This document shows positions 23,275 through 35,411 of a stretch of 64,000 nucleotides of DNA, piece by piece. The stretch comes from Drosophila persimilis. Taxonomy: Eukaryota > Arthropoda > Insecta > Diptera > Drosophilidae. Made by a program: the position numbers and the translations under genes. The notes beneath the pieces were generated by a model. The model saw only the letters and a list, made by a program, of their open reading frames with translations. It made no database searches and was not told the origin of the DNA. The stretch covers positions 992,001 to 1,056,000 of the forward strand of contig NW_020825353.1 in the NCBI RefSeq assembly GCF_003286085.1, read 5' to 3'. Within the stretch, counting starts at the first letter, position 1. Every line of letters starts with the position of its first letter.

Positions 23275-23392
23275 TGTTCCGTTTAATCGAGTGAGCTATT
23301 GAAAATCTATTACTCAGAACAACTTTTAACGTCAGTCAAAAGAAACAAAAAATATTTTTCGATTAGCAAAGCCTAAGCCCGATAATAGTTCA
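23275..23392 (+). repeat. 5' flank shared with the inverted channel paralogue
   Basis: This is the partner of 3795-3917 (minus strand). The similarity runs from TGTTCCGTTT to the start codon with scattered substitutions and small indels, and is absent upstream of 23275. Confidence 0.85.
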
Positions 23393-25630
23393 ATGGGAAA
23401 AAACGAACGAGTAGTCTTTATTGCCACTAGTTTCGTAATCATTGCGTGCACCTTAACAGTATGGGAGCTCTCTGGCATTTATCACGAGGACAGAAAATTC
23501 AAGGCGATATTGGTGTCGTTCATTTTGGTGACGATTTTTCAGTTCCTGGTTTTCGATCCATTAAGGTTTCTTTTATTAGCCATTGACTTGGCCTGCTGGC
23601 CACCGCGGATGCGAATGGCCAAACCTGACGAAGCACAAGCAAAGAGGCACAACCGCATGGACTATCTAAATCTGCGGCTACGCAGCTTGCGAAGCCAACT
23701 AATGATCACGGAGAGACATCGCAACGAGAAGCTGAACCTTAAGTACAGGACCATTGTCCACGAACTCTGGGTGTACGGAAAGGTCTTCCTTATACATTTG
23801 TTTTTAAATGTGGCGCTGGACCGCGACGACCTGTACTACAACTACAAATCTATCCAAACCTTGATCACGTATAATACCACCAGCACGATTGGCCTAAGTC
23901 ACGTGCTATTTATACATCAGCTGTATCCCTTCATCGAACACACTCTGGTCAATGCCTTCTTATCAGATGATCACCATAGTCTAAATGCGAACTGGGTCAA
24001 TTCCAATAGCACTAAGCTGCTTGGCGTGGTACGAATGCGGCTGCTACGGAACACCGGAGAACAATACGGCTTAAATGATCCGGAATTCACGGAGAAGGAA
24101 TATTCCCACGGCTGGAGCCCGTCTTATTTTGACGAGCCCTACACCGACAAGTCCTGGTCTATCTATTTACCTTGGCTGCCGATGGAGGATAAGCACACTT
24201 TCTGGGAGAAAATATTCCTTAATATCAAACAGTACGGATTCTTTGCAGCCTATCCCGAGCTGAAAGGCTACGTAGTCACGCTACGGGATAAGAAGATTGA
24301 CAGCATAAAGGTGCTCACATATCTCTTCCAAAACAATTGGCTCGACGGCAGGACCGCAGCTATCTTCTTCGACTTCACGCTGTACAATGTGGACGCGGAT
24401 CTTTTCAGTGTGTGCAGTATTCGGTGTGAGAACTTGCCTTTCGGCATTATCCGAAGCAGCATGGATATCAATACTGTGTCCATGACGATGTCGGCGGAGA
24501 CCGTTCCATGGACTATCTTCATTTGGTTTATTGCTTATGTGGCTGTCTTGCTGCAGCTCGGAGTGGCAGTGATTGTGCCCTTGTGGTTCGAGCCTAAGCG
24601 ATTTAAGAGCTTTTGGGTAAAAGTGGATGTCCTGATCCTACTTCTCAGCATGTCAGTTTTAATCATGAAAGGTGTGAAGTCGGGCATTACAACCAAGCTT
24701 TTGGCGTTGTTAGAGGTGGCCAGCACGCATGATTTTATTGACTTTCGAGTACCGGCGCGCTTAAACGATTGGGCCACTATTGCGATGGGCTGCCTCATCT
24801 GCCTGGTCACCCTGCGTTTGTGGAAGGTCATGCAGTTTGCTAGCATCTTTCAAATCTTTACGATGACCCTGTCCTTGGCCTGGAGTGCTCTCTTCAGCAC
24901 GGCCTGTGTGATCTGCATCTTAATGATGGCATTCGGCATTGTTATGGTCTGCATCAACGGCAACAACAGAAAGAACTTTAGGAGCCTGCTGCACGCGTTG
25001 GCCACCATCATGTGCTTTACTTTTGGCTTCAGTAGCCATGTCGATCCCGAAGATCTCTTCAGCGGTGGCGAATTGATTGGCATTGTGATCTACACTATAA
25101 TGGCCTTTACCATCTCCATCCTGCTAGTAAACGTGTTCGTGTCGATACTCAGCAACTACTTCACCGCAGCCAAGGCAGTCCGCGATCGTCAGCGCAAAGA
25201 TGAGATCTCATTCTGGGAGTTCCTTCGCGTCGAGTATGCGGATGCTATCAGGATCGTACGGGAAATATTTTTGCTCCAGCCCAGTTACAAGCGCAGGAAC
25301 CGCACCGTGTCCGAGAACATCAAGCGCAAACTGGATCTTCAGGAACGTGCTAATTCTTCAGCTCGACTCAAGAGGGGATACGACTATGTAGCTACACCCA
25401 GGTGGAAATCTGTGATTGAATCGGAAGAGCATGAGCACAAGCAGCAGGCCCTACACAGGGATCGCATTTCAAGGACCTACACGATAGCAGCCATTCTCCA
25501 GACGCAGTTGGAAATCGCTGAGCGATCTATTTTCGGCGACAAGGATGGAAATCTTCGTAGTGAGTCGGACGAGGATGAGGGTGAGGCTCCCGCGGAGGAT
25601 CAAAATTTTCCCAGGCAATATCAAGGTTAA
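23393..25630 (+). CDS. Brivido-type polycystin/TRPP cation channel, copy 2
   Basis: A single-exon gene of 745 aa, collinear with copy 1 through the whole length. It has the same N-terminal HEDRKFKAILVSF and FLVFDP segments, the same polycystin-domain signature (FFDFTLYNVDADLFSVC), the same membrane segments and a matching pore region (LATIMCFTFGFSSH). The block CLVTLRLWKVMQFASIFQIF matches copy 1 almost perfectly. The reading frame is intact, so both copies are probably functional. The C-terminal tail is charged, with an acidic end (SDEDEGEAPAEDQ). AATAAA lies at 25678-25683. It is a probable sensory cation channel of the brivido group; naming it brv1 or brv2 would need a tree. Confidence 0.85.
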   Translation: MGKNERVVFIATSFVIIACTLTVWELSGIYHEDRKFKAILVSFILVTIFQFLVFDPLRFLLLAIDLACWPPRMRMAKPDEAQAKRHNRMDYLNLRLRSLRSQLMITERHRNEKLNLKYRTIVHELWVYGKVFLIHLFLNVALDRDDLYYNYKSIQTLITYNTTSTIGLSHVLFIHQLYPFIEHTLVNAFLSDDHHSLNANWVNSNSTKLLGVVRMRLLRNTGEQYGLNDPEFTEKEYSHGWSPSYFDEPYTDKSWSIYLPWLPMEDKHTFWEKIFLNIKQYGFFAAYPELKGYVVTLRDKKIDSIKVLTYLFQNNWLDGRTAAIFFDFTLYNVDADLFSVCSIRCENLPFGIIRSSMDINTVSMTMSAETVPWTIFIWFIAYVAVLLQLGVAVIVPLWFEPKRFKSFWVKVDVLILLLSMSVLIMKGVKSGITTKLLALLEVASTHDFIDFRVPARLNDWATIAMGCLICLVTLRLWKVMQFASIFQIFTMTLSLAWSALFSTACVICILMMAFGIVMVCINGNNRKNFRSLLHALATIMCFTFGFSSHVDPEDLFSGGELIGIVIYTIMAFTISILLVNVFVSILSNYFTAAKAVRDRQRKDEISFWEFLRVEYADAIRIVREIFLLQPSYKRRNRTVSENIKRKLDLQERANSSARLKRGYDYVATPRWKSVIESEEHEHKQQALHRDRISRTYTIAAILQTQLEIAERSIFGDKDGNLRSESDEDEGEAPAEDQNFPRQYQG

Positions 25631-28600
25631 ATAATAATAACATCCACTGAGTACCATATATTTCGATTTAAATACAAAATAAACCTTTTATGTTGGTTTC
25701 CCCCCTGACATGCATATCCGACTCTTCTTTAGGGGCAGGGGGGGACTTGTGATAGCCTCACACCGCAAGCTACATCCGCAAGCAGCTAGCATTTAATGTC
25801 TGGCCTGATTATCGTATATTAATGAGTTTATTTAACTTTTTCGTTTGGATTGATAGCCTAGGGGTTGGGGTCAATGGAGGAGGTGGCGTAAGGGGCATGG
25901 GTCTCGTTAAATGCGTTCATCTCATGCGTTACCGTGAAGCTTTTCACAGCAAATTACAACAAATTATACACATAATTACGCTTTAATGCTTGGCCTACAC
26001 CCGCTCCTGCCCCTGTTCCCTGACCCTGGCCCTGCCCCTTCCCCTGCCCCTGCCACGGGCTGTCCCACAGCCCACACGCCGTTCTTGTTGTGCATGGCAT
26101 CAATGTAAAGTAAAATTGTGTGTAAAAAATGTGATAATTAACTTAAGTCCTTTGAGAATTGAGGCTGGGAACAGGGTCCCGGAGCCAGAAGCCAGAAGCA
26201 GGAGCAGGAGCAGGAACCAGGGGGAAAGGTTATGTCCTTATATATGGAAATGCATATATGTATGTATGTATGTCTGTTTGTTTGTTTATTTGTCTGTTTG
26301 TTTGTGTACATAAACCCATTGTCAGTTAATTATGTAAAATGTCATGCATATATGGGCTCGTATATATTCATTTCATGCGAAACAAAAAAGAAAAATTGTT
26401 CGCATAAAAGGACTTTCCTTTCACTTCAAAAACACAAACAGGGCCACACACGAGCACCCACTGTGTGTATGTATGCGTATTGCGACAGGAAGCCTAATTG
26501 TGGGGCTGCACCTCAGGGTATACCGATTATGTTGGGCCAGTCGGCCGTTCAGCTGTCTCCCGTGCACGGCACAAAAACAAACAAACCTCTGCATATATGT
26601 ACTGTAGGATAAAGGAGATAGATATAACCAATAAGCAGAATTATTGAATTCCTGAGAAATTCAAGTTCCAATGGGTCATCCACTCTAAAGGTTCTATACT
26701 ATTTTCAGTACGTCGGCTTCGTACTCCTAGTTCATTCCATCCTTCCACCCAAAGAATCAAGAAAGTAACTTCTGAGTAATGACATTCCATTCTCCATAAA
26801 GTATTATCGAATCTTCTGGGTAAAGTGTATGCAGCAGGCATTCCGCTTTGTACTTCAAATTTCTTGTGGCTTTATAAATTTAAATTATATTTACCCGCAT
26901 CCTCTCTCGCCCTCTCGCCCACTCACCCACTCGCACTTACATAGATACGATACACTCTCACATATGCACAGGTGTTTTATAGAATTATATGCCCTGCTTC
27001 CGGAGAATGCTGGGCTGGGGCTTTCGTTTCATTTTTGGCATTCAGTACTCCGACGGAGCCGAACCCTTCGACTTTTCTTCGTTTGCTTTGTTAATGAGCG
27101 TCTCATAATGCATATAATTAAAGGCAGCAACAATGGAGATGTATAATTCTGAAGACAAACAGAGATGCAGGGGGGCAGATCTCCTGTCGGTGGCAATTAG
27201 TTGTCCTCGTTAGGCAGAGGTTGACTTCCTGTTCTGCTGCCATGCATGACGCTCAGGGCTCCTTCTACTGCCTACTGCCTGATAATCCTTTATAAATAAT
27301 GCATTAAATGTTTTTCTGTTCCCGGCCGCTGTCGGATGCTGCTGGTAGAGATTCTGCTACCGGCCTGGGCTTCCATTTAATTCAATTTGCATAAAAGTGC
27401 TTGGGATTTTATTAACCCACTAAACGTAATTTAGTGCCCCAGGCATAACCCTCTACCAAGCACCCCCACCCCCACGCCCACACCCACTGGCCCACGCTTC
27501 AATTGCCCCGCTGATAAAGTGGCAGTGGCAGTGGCCAGACCCCAAAAACCCACCTCGAACCTGAGCGGCACCAAGCAGAGCGGATTGCTGTTCCTTGCCA
27601 ATTTCTTGGCCCTTATCCTTGGATCCCTGGATCCCTGGAGAGCTCGCCCTGTGGTTTTCCCCTCCAATTATCGAAAGTCCGCCCAGTTCCAGCGCAGCTT
27701 TTGTTGATTCTGTTGGCCGACCTTGTGCCTAGTCAAGCGTTAAGTGGACCATTTTGTGGTAGACAGGTTTTGGCCCAAGGAAGAGGAGCGACGGGCATTA
27801 TTGTTTGAGCCTGCCGCTGCAGTTTCTTGGCCCAAGATTCCCTCTGTTTTCTGCCGGGGATTTATGCAAAAAATTCAACTGAAATGGAGCAGGCCATGGG
27901 GCTGACCAAGCTGAAGCACTTAATGGGGACCTAATACCACGACTGGAAGGCTGGAGTGGGCTGCTAAGAGGTTTATGAGTAAGTATTTGAGGGTGAAACG
28001 CCCCCATTACCCCCCTCAATATTGGATTGTTATCGTATAATATTAATATGATTCCTCTAGCCCATACTATGGGAATTTTATTTTATTGAAAAGGAGAACG
28101 AAAAACGGCAGGAAGATTATTAACAAGATTCCATTATTCCCTGTGTTAGTCCCTATTTCACGAGTTATACCATTAGTTGAATCTACAAAGAAACTCAATT
28201 CAGTTTGATTTCCCTGGTTTCAATATCCCAAAAGCTCAACGAAATTCCTATGAAAACCAGAACGTTCCTCGTATCTCTCGAATTCCGAAGTCCGCATTGC
28301 ACTGAACGTTTTCCCATTAGCAAAAGTTTTCTTTTGTCTTTGGCCAACATCTGTTTGGGCCATAATTAAAGCATTTTTAATGGCCATCAAGGATGACCTT
28401 CGGGCTAAATCTCCGACTGACACAGTACATAAATACATATATAATTTTAGGTTAATTACGCAAAATAATCATATTTTTTGTTTGGTTGAGTTGGGCAGGC
28501 GGCAAGAAGTCAGGGCTGACCAACAGGCAGAAGCAGAGGCTGTGGCTGTGGCTGCCACTTGGCGTCCACTTTGACCTGCTTTTGTTATCATAAAATTCTG

Positions 28601-31600
28601 CCACAGACGCCACTGCCACTGCCACATGTGTGGGGGCCTCTGTGTACGGAAAGTTTCGGCACATTAAATGAAATTTAATTCCTGCCATCATAAGCAGCCC
28701 GGGACAGGGACATGGCTGGACAGCAACTGGACAAGGCAACTGGAGAGCAGCAGAGAGTCGCAGAGAAGGAGGGGAACAACCGCCAAAAACTGAAGCCAAT
28801 GTTTCTGGTTTTGGTTGTGCTTTGGCAAGGCCTCCTTGCGTCATGTTGGCCTGCCCGCATCGCATCCTTCTAGTCCAGACCAGACCCCGTGCACACACGT
28901 ACCGCCCCTGGTACGTGGCCTGGGCCTCTGTTTAAATGTTATTTAACGCTGCCCCAAAAGTGTCATGGCTGCCTGCCACTGGTTTCTCGCTCTCTCGCTC
29001 TCACTCTCTCTGTTTATATGTGGGTGTGGCATACTCATAAAATGCCGCACAGTTGTTGCAAAATTTGTGGCCATTCTTCATTCTGCACTGACCACTCCAC
29101 TCCTCATCTTTCATGATTCCCTTGTTTCGCAATCTTTAAAGTGGATCACAACAACAAAAAAGCATCAAAAAAAGATTCAGTTCGAGGAACAACGATTTAA
29201 ATAGCCTTGTAGATCTATCCTGATTCCTAAAATAACTTTTGAATGCCTAATTTTAGCATTGACAGCCATATGGTATAGTGATCTCTTCTTAGCGGTCACG
29301 AATCGAAATATATGCCTACCATATGTAAATGTCTTTGTTTCCTTGTGAATTTCGAATTCTTTGCGGTACAAAACCCCTGTTAAATTGTGAATACCCTCTA
29401 CATACATACGTATATAAAAAGCAGAGAAATTTCACGCTCATCTGACTAAATGGTTTTATAGGTTTTGATATTTGCTCATTTGTTGATCCGTTTCGTTCCC
29501 TGAATTTCCCATTAATATTGTTGTGGGTTGTTGCAATTTATGAGGCGGTCACTTTTGGTTTGCCAAACCCAAATTCCATGCTTCGTTATCCTTTGTTTTC
29601 CCTCCTTTTTCCTTTTTTTTTAGACGCCCCCAATCATGTATGGGCTTTTTTTGTGTCTGCGTTGGCAGAATTTTGTTGTTGGCTTTGATATGTTAATCAT
29701 ATTTTATGTTTTATATTTTGCGCTTCAACTATTTGATTGCTTCCGTCTGACGTAGGCATTTGTCTGCTGACCAAAAGGGCATGAAATCATGGATAGTCTG
29801 TCGGGGAGAGGGATGGCTTCACAATAAGAAGGTCAGACTTAACGTATATATGAGCTTTATTCTTTCGTGCATCTGTTGAAAGAGAAAGCGAGTGGAAATA
29901 TGCTGTGTAGTTTTTAATTTACGTTCAAACATGTTTATTCCGACAGTTTATACAGCGCAGCTTCTCAGGGGTACTGAAATACTCATATATTCATCCAATT
30001 ATGATATTCATATGATAATCAACCCCAAGAGGCATAAAAGGCAACATTTTTATATCCTAATCCTTCGTTTTGATGCCGCTCAAGTGCCATAGAGCACATC
30101 TCCAGTTGATATGACATTTAGGCCAGTTTATAGCTTGACCTCAATGCCATTTGTGTGCCCTCGCCTTCGCCCTCGCTGTCCTGTAGTCCCACGGGGGCGT
30201 ATGCGCAATATTTCAGTTGCCTTGCCAGTTGCTCGCCCAGCCATCATCGGCCATGCCCATCATCATCAACTGGCCCCGTCTCCATCTCCATCATCATATT
30301 CACAACTTAACGTCCACTTTTCCGTCAAACAGGCCGTAAAGTGGCATTTCCGTTGTCGTTCGTTCGCTCGTTCATTCGTTTGCCGTTTGCCGGTTGTCGG
30401 TTTGTATGCAGCATAAAATTAAATTATTTGTTGCATAAGCCTCATCCTGTTCCTCGCCCTTGCACTCCCACTCCCACTCTCCCACTCTCACTGTCCTATC
30501 CCAAGGCTCGGCTAGGCTCGGCTCAGCCTCCGCCTCCGCCGTCACCCTACAAAAGCCAACGAGGCATGCAGCAAAGTGCTAAGCCATGAGAAAGTGTGCA
30601 CTTGAAGCAGCACAAGCCGCCGTGCACTTTACCCCGGCCCTGACCACGCCCCACACCCCAAGCCCCAAGCCCCACATCCACACTCTGAGCAGCAGAGGCT
30701 GGAGGCTAGCAGGGGTCGTTGGGTTACATTATTATACTTTGAGCGGCACCGAAATCAAGCGAAACTTTGCACGGCTCCTCCTTAAACTCCGCCTGTCATA
30801 ACAACAAGACAGAAGGACCAGCACCAGCATCAGCATCAGGAGAACAAGTTGATAGGAAAGGGGACCACTGCTCTTTTCAACTACAGCAGCCGCCCCAATC
30901 CCCGCTGCATTCAGTTCACCCCTTTGGGATTCATTTCGTTTCATTCATTTATTCGTCGCTCGCTGCTTTCATTCATTTTGAACTTTCGACGATTTAATTC
31001 AGCTTTCGAGCTGCTTTTCTCCTCTGCAGTTCTCTGTTTCTCTTTCTCTGTTGCTTTTGTACTGTCTCCATTTATCTGCTTCTCTGTAGCTGTTGCTCTC
31101 TTTTTTTGGGTCTGGTCTCTGTGTCTGGCGAACGGCTTTGGCCCCGCAACAATTGGTGGCAACACAAATGTTGAAGAGGTGGAATACTGTATATTCCATA
31201 AACTATTCAATTGAGATACACTTGCAAAAATAATAGATCCAGTGGCGGACTCTAAGTTTCGTTAAATACAGTTAAAGCTGTGGCCCATAAAATATAAGTT
31301 ACTTGCAGCACCAACTTCACATAATATTCGATATGCTCGCACCTGAGTGGCTACAATAAATTTCAGAATCTGAACCCCTGGCATAAATTTCACTGTGTCT
31401 GCTCTTTTTCTGACCTCACCTGGTCGCCTGGCAACCGCCACGATTGCAATCTCCACTGCTCATTTGCATTTTTAATGAAAACCATAAAAAGAAGGAGCGG
31501 CACGAGGTAGAGACGGGCCAAAATGACCTGGCCTGGCCGAAAGTGTGTGGAGAAGCTGCAAATTATGAGCCAAAGGCAAAGGATTTCCCCTCCTCTATAT

Positions 31601-32110
31601 TTTCCACACACTCGTACACCCAATTGCTAGCTGGGCAAATAAATTCGAACGAGCATATCCCTTGCAGAACCGAATCCCAACTGTCAACAGTTTGTCGCTT
31701 ATCGCGCGGCTTGGAAATGTTCTCTCTGTAACCAATAAATGTTTCAACATCATTTACGTTTTGGTGGCAGTCTTATCCTCCGAGCATTGGAAATGGAATT
31801 TTCCCTTCGAGGCGGCTTCAATCATTTTGGGGTTCTCGTCCTGAGGTCAGAATCAGCAATCGTTGCGGTTTTGGGGGGTGGGTCGGGGACAACAAACAAG
31901 ACTCGCAGATTTATGTGACCGCAAAACTTTGCTTCACAGCATAAATTAATGTTTAATTGATGAATTTATATGACGAGTGTCAGATTTTTTGGTTTTCATG
32001 CAGCATTGCATCAATGCTAGTGGGAAATACTGTCAACTGGGATTCACAATGATAGAGGAGAGACCTTCTGGTAGTAGTTTACTTTTGGGTAGTTTAAAGA
32101 ATTTAAAATA
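25631..32110. other. Long non-coding intergenic region
   Basis: About 6.5 kb without a supportable gene. It contains simple tracts: CCCTGC-type repeats near 26006-26052, mixed TATG/TTTG tetranucleotides near 26257-26305, and C-rich repeats near 27460-27490 and 30460-30490. Its size and position before the cuticle cluster suggest regulatory sequence, but no element can be named. Confidence 0.6.
26257..26305 (+). repeat. TATG/TTTG tetranucleotide microsatellite
   Basis: Successive TATG units pass into TTTG-type units. It is ordinary simple-sequence DNA. Confidence 0.8.
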
Positions 32111-32142
32111 ATGCGTGAAGTAGCACTGGCAGTTGCCGCAAG

Positions 32143-32438
32143 ATGCTGCAGTTCCTAGACGCAGCACATAGATCGATAACCAATTGGAGCACCAGTCCAA
32201 GCAAGGACAGATCTACGACTCCTTGCTAAGTGAGCTCACCATCCTGAAGGAGAAGTGGACCATCCATCGCCGACGACCCTATGTGCTCAGCGAGTTCACT
32301 GCCAAGTGGGATGGTTCCGTGTATGCCTCCATAGATCTTCCCTACAAGCGCATCCGTCAGGAGGTGGATCGCCACCATTTGGCCCAGCCCATCCTGCAGC
32401 AGTGGAAATTGGACGTGGAATCCGCTGCTCTTAAATAA
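32143..32438 (+). pseudogene. Orphan coding fragment, probable decayed gene
   Basis: The frame that closes with TAA at 32436-32438 reads as natural protein for about 84 codons (IYDSLLSELTILKEKW, then RRPYVLSEFTAKWDGSVYAS, then HHLAQPILQQWKLDVESAAL). It has no ATG of its own. Just upstream, another frame from ATG 32143 gives MLQFLDAAHRSI, and a single-base shift near 32175-32180 would continue it. The composition is amphipathic and coil-like. I do not recognise the family. A decayed or retroposed piece of a larger gene is the simplest reading; an exon of an unseen spliced gene is the alternative. Confidence 0.4.
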
Positions 32439-32940
32439 CAATAATTAAAATTCTATGCTTGGCGGAAGTTTTCGAATTTGAACTGCTTTCAACTGCTTTA
32501 AAACAAAAGCGACATAGTGCAAGCAAGCAGTTCACGTAGAAAATTGCATGTAAAATATGTAGTTCCAATAGTGAGCGCTGCACCGCGCCAGCGAAAATGT
32601 AGATAATTTCTACAGTTACATTTAAATTACATTACATTTCCAACTGCAAGCGCAAGAAACTTTTCGAAAATTAACCAAATGCTGCAAAACGCTACTGTGC
32701 CATTTATTGTGTCTTTTATTTAGAAAAAAAGAAGATATTCTGTTTGTAGCGTATGACTGCTAAAAATTCCAAAACACACAGTCGATGGGTAAAGCTATAC
32801 AACCTTCTCATATTTTATCGCACTTTCTGCACTTTGCTTCTATTTATTTAACTAAAGTTCATAATTTTGTCAATATTTACAATAATTTGTTAGTCGGAAT
32901 CATCAGTTCTTTCGCTTTGCTCAGTCAGTTCTGCTACCAG
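32439..32940. other. Short intergenic stretch before Cpr76Ba
   Basis: About 500 bp, AT-rich, and expected to contain the 3' UTR of the minus-strand Cpr76Ba gene. Nothing else is visible. Confidence 0.6.
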
Positions 32941-33585
32941 TTACCACCACTTGCTGCTCTTGTCCTGCCACTTGCTGCTGGTGTCCTGCTTGACATCAAC
33001 ATAGCTGGTAGCATGACCATATCCGTGGGCATAGCCATGATCCTGCTGCTTGTGCTCGAAATGGTCGGCATGGCCAAGGTGCTTGACTGTGGCCTGGAAT
33101 CCGTTGTGGGCATCGGCCGTGTACTCGACGACGCGGGTGCGGCCATCGGCTTCCTTCATGGTGTAACCTCCCTTGACCTTATCACCATCGCGGGTCTCCC
33201 ACTGCTGCTTGATATCTCCGGTCTTGGTGTCCTTGACTCCATAATCGAATTGGTACTTTGGATGGTGCTTCGGCTCCTCCGCGTGGTGGGATGTCCATTT
33301 CTGGTGCTCCTGTGGCTCTGCAGCGGCCCACTGATGGTGCGCCTGCGGAACTGCCCATTGGTGCTGGCTGTGCTGAGGAGCTGCCTCCCAGTGGTGGCTG
33401 TGCTGTGGAGCCGGCGCCCATTGATGGTGCTCCTGATGATCGTCCCACTTCTTCTTGGGCGCCTCATGGTGCGTCTGAATACTGTATCCAACTGCATGGC
33501 CGTGCTCATAGCCGCCATGGGGAATATAGCTGGCAGCGGTTACTCCCAGCAGGGCACAGCAGAGGATCGTTAGCTTTTGAGCCAT
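32941..33585 (-). CDS. Cpr76Ba: Cuticle protein Cpr76Ba (RR-2 family)
   Basis: A secreted 214-aa structural protein of the exoskeleton. A signal peptide ([19 protein letters not shown]) is followed by a His/Gln/Trp-rich region with HQWA-type repeats. The Rebers-Riddiford RR-2 chitin-binding domain lies near residues 112-170 ([42 protein letters not shown]). A His/Gly-rich tail ends the protein. The frame extends further upstream, but the signal peptide fixes the start at 33585. A TATAAAAG at 33680-33687 (minus strand) and an Inr-like ATCACAGT about 30 bases on support the promoter. No intron is seen. It is divergent from Cpr76Bb, which it resembles most. Confidence 0.9.
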   Translation of the reverse strand: MAQKLTILCCALLGVTAASYIPHGGYEHGHAVGYSIQTHHEAPKKKWDDHQEHHQWAPAPQHSHHWEAAPQHSQHQWAVPQAHHQWAAAEPQEHQKWTSHHAEEPKHHPKYQFDYGVKDTKTGDIKQQWETRDGDKVKGGYTMKEADGRTRVVEYTADAHNGFQATVKHLGHADHFEHKQQDHGYAHGYGHATSYVDVKQDTSSKWQDKSSKWW

Positions 33586-33679
33586 ATTTTCGATGTCCTG
33601 ATTTCTTTTGACTGATTCACTGACTTGCTTGGCCCAGATCGCAATTGGAACTGTGATGCCCAACATACACTGCCCAATG

Positions 33680-33687
33680 CTTTTATA
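33680..33687 (-). promoter_or_regulatory. TATA box of Cpr76Ba
   Basis: TATAAAAG on the minus strand, with an Inr-like ATCACAGT about 30 bases downstream and the start codon at 33585. Confidence 0.7.
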
Positions 33688-34740
33688 CTTAGTTTGGCCC
33701 ATTCTATCCGTCGATTAATTACATTTTACTCTCGAGGCTAAATAGGCTAGAAAAAAGTAAGAGCCCCGAAAAAATTGGTTCGAAAAATGCCTCGAATATT
33801 TGTGCAAATTTTCATTTTTCCTCATTCGTATTCATAATCTGGGCGATTGGCAAATTAAATGTGGCTCATTCAGCAACAACAACCATAAACGGGGCGTGAA
33901 CATCGCCCAACTATAAAAAAACGCAATGCTTGTTGCTGTTGTTGTTTTTGTTTTTGTTGCTGCCTAGAAATCAATCAACAAGTGTGGCCCGCTTTCAAAT
34001 TAGTATTAAGCCAGGCCTCACCTCGCCTCGCCTCGTTGCGTTTCTTTGGTTGCTGCTGCGGCTGCGGCTGCGGCTGCGACTGCTGCTGCCACATCAACTT
34101 CACTCCGCATGACCTTGAGACAGCCAACCGACCGGGGGGGAGGGTGTGTGGCAGAGAAGGGCGGACTGGCCGACAATCGAGTAGAGCAGTCGGTGGATCG
34201 GTCTGGGGGGTCCAATGCTTCCGAATTGGCGTTAACGTAGTAAATGGTGGTTAATGTTTTCTAAATATTTATAATTAACAATGACTATGCGAGGGTCATA
34301 GTTACCACATTTTGGAATGGGATCGTTTTCTTAGAACTTCTAGAATTCCATGTACCCCTGTCAATTCCTCATCGGAATCAACACTCGAATCATTTTAAAC
34401 TACTGTCTGTTAGAAGGAATCTGTGAGAACCAAATATAGAACGTATTTTAATATCAAAATCATAATTGTCTTTAAATTGATTCATCCTATGGCCACAATT
34501 GGTCTATGTATTACTACGACAAATGAATCCAACAGTAACGAACATATTTGCTTCTGACAGTTCTTTTCAACTTCAATTTATTTGAAACGGCTCTACTCTA
34601 ATATGCAATTTATTAGATTTTCTATAGTAATTATGAATTAGCAAAGTAATTAATAAATTTGCCAACACGAATGGTGAATGGCTTAACCAAGAGTATGACC
34701 ACCCGATGGTTTCCAATGGTTTCTGACCAGAGCATGGGGC

Positions 34741-34747
34741 TATAAAA
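34741..34747 (+). promoter_or_regulatory. TATA box of Cpr76Bb
   Basis: TATAAAA, 74 bp upstream of the ATG at 34815. This leaves a short 5' UTR, as is usual for cuticle genes. Confidence 0.75.
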
Positions 34748-34814
34748 ACCAGCAGAGGGCCCACCAAGAACCAGCAGACCTCATCAAAGGTTCCATCGAC
34801 AAACAACGATCAAA

Positions 34815-35411
34815 ATGAATTATTTCTGCTGTGGTCTGTTGTTGGGCCTGTTTGTGGCTGGAAGTCTAGCAGCTCCCCATGGAGGACACGCGACCAGCTA
34901 CAGTGTGCTGACCAAGCACGAGGGGCCGGTGCACAAGGGTTCTGGATACGGCTACGGCTATGGCTACGATCACGACCTGACCAGTGCGTATGGAGGTGTC
35001 TACGGGCATGGATATCCCAGTCATGGGTATTCCGGATACGAAAAACACGAGCCGCATCACTATCCGAAATATCAGTTCGACTATGGAGTCAAGGATGCCC
35101 ACACCGGCGACCAGAAGAGCCAGTGGGAGACGCGCGATGGCGACAAGGTCAAGGGCAGCTACTCCTTGAAGGAGGCCGATGGCACCACCCGCGTGGTGGA
35201 GTACACAGCCGACGATCACAATGGCTTCAACGCAGTTGTCAAGAAGCTGGGCCACGCACATCATCCTCAGGTGTACCAGAAGGGCTACGGACACGGCGAC
35301 ATCTATGGAGCGGACTACGGCTACGGCCATGATGTGGCGCATTACGGCGGCTATGGACACGGCGGACACGGCCATGCCAGCAGCTATGTGAGCGTGAAGC
35401 AACTGCACTGA
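34815..35411 (+). CDS. Cpr76Bb: Cuticle protein Cpr76Bb (RR-2 family)
   Basis: A secreted 198-aa protein. The signal peptide ([19 protein letters not shown]) is followed by Gly/Tyr/His repeats ([11 protein letters not shown]). The RR-2 domain lies near residues 84-145 ([47 protein letters not shown]), and a second Gly/His/Tyr-rich tail ends in [12 protein letters not shown]-2 proteins typically go to rigid exocuticle. The RR core is very close to that of Cpr76Ba, so they are likely tandem duplicates turned head to head. The start has an AAAATG context. No coding intron is seen. Confidence 0.92.
   Translation: MNYFCCGLLLGLFVAGSLAAPHGGHATSYSVLTKHEGPVHKGSGYGYGYGYDHDLTSAYGGVYGHGYPSHGYSGYEKHEPHHYPKYQFDYGVKDAHTGDQKSQWETRDGDKVKGSYSLKEADGTTRVVEYTADDHNGFNAVVKKLGHAHHPQVYQKGYGHGDIYGADYGYGHDVAHYGGYGHGGHGHASSYVSVKQLH

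Larger units (their letters stand above)
33586..34814. other. Divergent intergenic region between Cpr76Ba and Cpr76Bb
   Basis: About 1.2 kb holding both promoters in opposite directions. A CTG/CGG-rich low-complexity tract lies at about 34048-34090. The divergent layout suggests shared cuticle regulation; this is inference. Confidence 0.6.

Noticed and set aside
33156-33611. Alternative frames over Cpr76Ba
   Set aside because: They overlap the RR-2 coding exon and arise from its repetitive His/Gln codons.
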